From Lentisphaerota bacterium (GTDB lineage: Bacteria; Verrucomicrobiota; Lentisphaeria; Victivallales; UBA1829), in NCBI GenBank assembly GCA_015061565.1, contig SUWI01000013.1:1-45551 (forward strand): 45,551 bases of DNA. Reading direction: 5' to 3'. The notes beneath the pieces were generated by a model. The model did not search any database. It saw only the letters and a list, made by a program, of their open reading frames with translations, and was not told where the DNA came from. Each line of letters begins with the position of its first letter. Within the stretch, counting starts at the first letter, position 1. Both the position numbers and the translations under genes were made by a program. This document shows, in pieces, positions 42,967 through 45,551 of the stretch.

Positions 42967-44913
42967 ATGCGATTGGGAACCCTTTTTTCAGACGGAGCCG
43001 TGCTGCAGCAGGGACAGCCCGTAGCGGTTTGGGGCGAAACTTTGCCGGGCCTGCTGGTCAAGGCGGAAATCGACGGAAAACAGGGATTTGCCCGGGCTTC
43101 GGCCGACGGCGGTTTTCTGCTGCATCTGCCGCCGCTGGCAGTCGGCGGACCTTTCGAACTGAAGGTGTTTTCGCCTGAAAACGAGGCGGAAAGCATTACG
43201 GTGCACGATGTGATGGTCGGCGAAGTCTGGCTCTGTTCGGGTCAGTCCAACATGCAGTATAAACTGAATGCCGCAGCCCCGGAAGACAAAGACGAATCCG
43301 CGCCGAAGTCCGTTGCCCGGCAGCAGGAAGAAGAGTTCATCAGTCAGCTGAGCGAGACGGAAAAATTCCGTTTCATCACGGTCCCGCTGAAAGTCACCGG
43401 CTGTCAGGAAAAATATTTTACCGGACAGTGGAAACATATGACCGCGGAGAATGCGCCGCTGGCGTCGGCGGTGGGAGCCTGGTTCGGATCCGAACTGCGG
43501 AACCGCCTGAAAGTGCCGGTCGGCCTGGTCTGCTGTTCCTGGGGCGGTTCGATCGCGGAGACCTGGATCAGTCCGGCCGCATTGCGGACCAATCCCGATA
43601 CGCGGGCGCTGATCGATGAATGGGAGACGCTCCGCCGGGAACCGCAAGCCTGGGATGTGGAAGAGATATCCGCAGGACCGAAATTCGAATATCATCCCGA
43701 TCCGGGCAACACCGGGTTCGGACAGGGCTGGGCCGACCCGGAATTTGATGATTCCTCCTGGAAAATTATGCGCGTGCCCGGCAGCTGGATCGGACAGAAG
43801 ATCGCCGGCAACGGAGTGATCTGGGCGCGGAAAACCGTGGAACTCCCGCCCGAAATGGCTGGGAAGGACCTGATCCTGAAAACCGGCGGCATTGACAAGC
43901 AGGATATCACCTATTTCAACAACGTCGAGATCGGCCGGACCGGAAAAGGGGATGATACCCAATATTTCGATCATCCCAGGGAATACCGCATTCCGGGGAA
44001 GCTCGTCAAAGCGGGCCGGAACGTGATCGCGATCCGTGCTTTTTCATTTGTCTTCGACGGCTCCTTGGGCGGCAGTTCGAAAGCCTATCTGCTGACTGAC
44101 GGGACGCACGAGATCCCGCTCGCCGGCGACTGGAAAGCCCATGCGGAATTCGACTGGGGGATCTCCAGCGTTGCCCAGCGGATCGGCCTTGCCAATCACA
44201 ATACCGCCGGTCTGCAGTTCGGCAGCATGGTCAATCCGCTGCTGCCGTTTGCGTTCCGCGGGGTGATCTGGTACCAGGGCGAAAGCAATGCAAAATCGCT
44301 GGAGGACTCGGCCCGGTATCAGCGCCTGATGGAGACCATGATCCGCGACTGGCGGTTCCGTTTCGAACAGCCCGACCTGCCGTTTTTCCAGGTGCAGCTG
44401 GCCGATTTCGGTCCGCAGGATGATTATGATGAGTTTTCGGCCTGGGCGGTCCTGCGCGAAGCCCAGCGGCGGGTCTGCCGATCCCTGCCGGGCGTATATC
44501 TGATCACCGCCCTGGATGCCGGTGATGAAAAGAACATCCATCCGCAGGACAAGAAATCGGTCGGATCCCGTCTGGCCGCCGCCGCGCTGTACCAGGTTTA
44601 TCATCAGGACGTGCTGCCGTATGGTCCGGTATTCTGGAAAGCGAAGCCGGAAGAGGGCGGGGCATTGCGGGTGTTTTTCCATTTTGCCGAGGGGCTGGAA
44701 CTGCGGGATGCGCCGGGAAAAAGTTTTTATCTGGCGGGCGGCGACGGCCGCTATTTCCCCGCCGACCGTGCCGAGCTCTGCGGCGATTCCATCGTGCTCT
44801 CCTCCCGGCAGGTGAAAAATCCGCTGAATGTCCGCTATGCCTGGTCGAAATATCCGAACAGCATTCTTTACAACAAACAATATCCGGCCGCTTCTTTCAG
44901 CTCGGAAAAATAA
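42967..44913 (+). CDS. Sialate O-acetylesterase-like (SGNH/GDSL-fold) esterase
   Basis: A 648-residue member of the sialic-acid-specific 9-O-acetylesterase family. It starts LGTLFSDGAVLQQGQPVAVW, has CSGQSNM with nucleophile Ser94, WYQGESN (435-441) and IHPQDK with catalytic His525. Between these, residues about 240-380 form an inserted galactose-binding-like jelly roll, usual in this family. No signal peptide is seen. It removes O-acetyl groups from sialic acids or, for many gut and plant-glycan members, from other sugars such as xylan or pectin units. AGGAG decides the start at 42967. It is followed 15 bases later by the GH29 fucosidase. Confidence 0.87.
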   Translation: MRLGTLFSDGAVLQQGQPVAVWGETLPGLLVKAEIDGKQGFARASADGGFLLHLPPLAVGGPFELKVFSPENEAESITVHDVMVGEVWLCSGQSNMQYKLNAAAPEDKDESAPKSVARQQEEEFISQLSETEKFRFITVPLKVTGCQEKYFTGQWKHMTAENAPLASAVGAWFGSELRNRLKVPVGLVCCSWGGSIAETWISPAALRTNPDTRALIDEWETLRREPQAWDVEEISAGPKFEYHPDPGNTGFGQGWADPEFDDSSWKIMRVPGSWIGQKIAGNGVIWARKTVELPPEMAGKDLILKTGGIDKQDITYFNNVEIGRTGKGDDTQYFDHPREYRIPGKLVKAGRNVIAIRAFSFVFDGSLGGSSKAYLLTDGTHEIPLAGDWKAHAEFDWGISSVAQRIGLANHNTAGLQFGSMVNPLLPFAFRGVIWYQGESNAKSLEDSARYQRLMETMIRDWRFRFEQPDLPFFQVQLADFGPQDDYDEFSAWAVLREAQRRVCRSLPGVYLITALDAGDEKNIHPQDKKSVGSRLAAAALYQVYHQDVLPYGPVFWKAKPEEGGALRVFFHFAEGLELRDAPGKSFYLAGGDGRYFPADRAELCGDSIVLSSRQVKNPLNVRYAWSKYPNSILYNKQYPAASFSSEK

Positions 44914-44928
44914 AAGAGGAACAGGAAA

Positions 44929-45551
44929 ATGACTTATCAGGAACGTTTGAAATGGTTTCATGAAGCGAGGTTCGGGATCTATATCCATTTCGGACTTTAT
45001 TCCCTGCTGGGACGGGGTGAATGGACCATGTATTCCGAACGGATCGCACCGAAAGATTACGAGGGACTGGCGGATCGGTTCAACCCCTCGCCGGACGCCG
45101 CCATGGAGTGGTGCACACTGGCGAAACAGGCCGGTGCGAAATATGTCGTGCTGACCACGCGGCATCATGAGGGATTCTGTCTGTTCGACAGCAAGTATTC
45201 GGATTACACAAGCGCGAAACACGGTTGCAAACGGGACATCGTGCGCGAATATGTGGAAGCTGCGCGGAAATGCGGGCTGAAAGTCGGTCTTTATTATTCC
45301 CTGCTGGATTGGCGTTTCCCCGGTTATTTCGAACCGGAAAAATATCCCGAATCCAAAGCTCAGCTGGTCGATTACATCCACAACCAGGTGCGGGAGCTGA
45401 TGACCGATTACGGACAGATCGACCTGCTGGAATACGACGGCGGCTGGATGCCCGACCTGAATCCGGACAAGGAATACCGGATCAATTTCTGGCGGGCGCG
45501 CGAGCTGAATGCGATGGTGCGCGAGCTGCAGCCGGGCATCATCATCAACAA
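44929..45551 (+). CDS. GH29 alpha-L-fucosidase, 5' part (cut by window edge)
   Basis: The first 207 residues of a GH29 enzyme, which removes alpha-linked L-fucose with retention. Seen are RFGIYIHFGLYS (residues 15-25, usual HWG), TTRHHEGFCLFDSKYSDY (76-93, substrate-binding His79-His80) and DLLEYDGGW, where Asp170 is the expected nucleophile (usual WFDGxW). No signal peptide, so cytoplasmic. An AGGAA stretch precedes the ATG at 44929. It is co-transcribed with the sialate O-acetylesterase-like gene, a pairing that suits trimming of decorated host or plant glycans. Confidence 0.9.
   Translation, partial: MTYQERLKWFHEARFGIYIHFGLYSLLGRGEWTMYSERIAPKDYEGLADRFNPSPDAAMEWCTLAKQAGAKYVVLTTRHHEGFCLFDSKYSDYTSAKHGCKRDIVREYVEAARKCGLKVGLYYSLLDWRFPGYFEPEKYPESKAQLVDYIHNQVRELMTDYGQIDLLEYDGGWMPDLNPDKEYRINFWRARELNAMVRELQPGIIIN

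Noticed and set aside
1-45551. CRISPR arrays, tRNA or rRNA genes, transposons, phage genes
   Set aside because: No regularly spaced repeats, cloverleaf-like GGTTCGA segments, transposase motifs or terminal inverted repeats were seen on reading both strands by eye; a covariance-model search could still find a small RNA.

Overview
The window reads as accessory, glycan-degrading chromosome from a member of the Lentisphaerota (Victivallis-like). This is inferred from composition and gene content, not from a marker gene. It carries four type II-type pseudopilins, each ending in an H-X9-DG motif, DUF4838 proteins, WbsX/GH99-like and other glycoside hydrolases, and many AraC and LacI regulators. No SusC/SusD pair, rRNA, tRNA, CRISPR array, transposase or integrase was seen.

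Layout. 1-2267: 5' part of a PPi-dependent phosphofructokinase and a GT39-type membrane glycosyltransferase. 2468-8216: AraC regulator divergent from pseudopilin, secreted DUF4838 protein and GH28 enzyme. 8239-16776 (minus strand): an unclassified 651-residue TIM-barrel-like protein with its own promoter, after a six-gene redox operon (epimerase, Gfo/Idh/MocA, medium-chain dehydrogenase, quinone oxidoreductase, MFS transporter, second Gfo/Idh/MocA). 17094-21691 (minus): LacI regulator, pseudopilin (ATGA overlap) and a secreted DUF4838/CBM9-like protein. 22066-25129: WbsX/GH99-like hydrolase, LacI and AraC regulators. 25295-30961: pseudopilin, a 1143-residue secreted protein with a 251-residue tandem duplication, and a GH28-like beta-helix protein, followed by another AraC regulator. 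32133-36121: possible gene remnant, then a DMT transporter, GH36 alpha-galactosidase and polysaccharide deacetylase operon. 36150-42712: GH2 enzyme, pseudopilin and a 1034-residue secreted protein with a LamG end (minus), divergent from an AraC regulator. 42967-45551: sialate O-acetylesterase-like protein and a GH29 alpha-L-fucosidase cut by the window edge.

How it may work together. One arrangement recurs four times: a sugar-responsive regulator, one pseudopilin, one very large signal-peptide-bearing protein, and usually a cytoplasmic glycosidase without a signal peptide. I infer that these are self-contained glycan-utilisation cassettes in which a dedicated pseudopilin accompanies each secreted protein, roughly where Bacteroidota would use SusCD. 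The redox operon could oxidise and epimerise released sugars, and the MFS and DMT proteins could import them.

Promoters share a pattern: a TATATT -10 box, usually 16 bases after a TTGAnn -35 box. The most unusual regulatory DNA is the dyad-rich stretch between 21718 and 21987 and the fully overlapping divergent promoters at 41796-41829.
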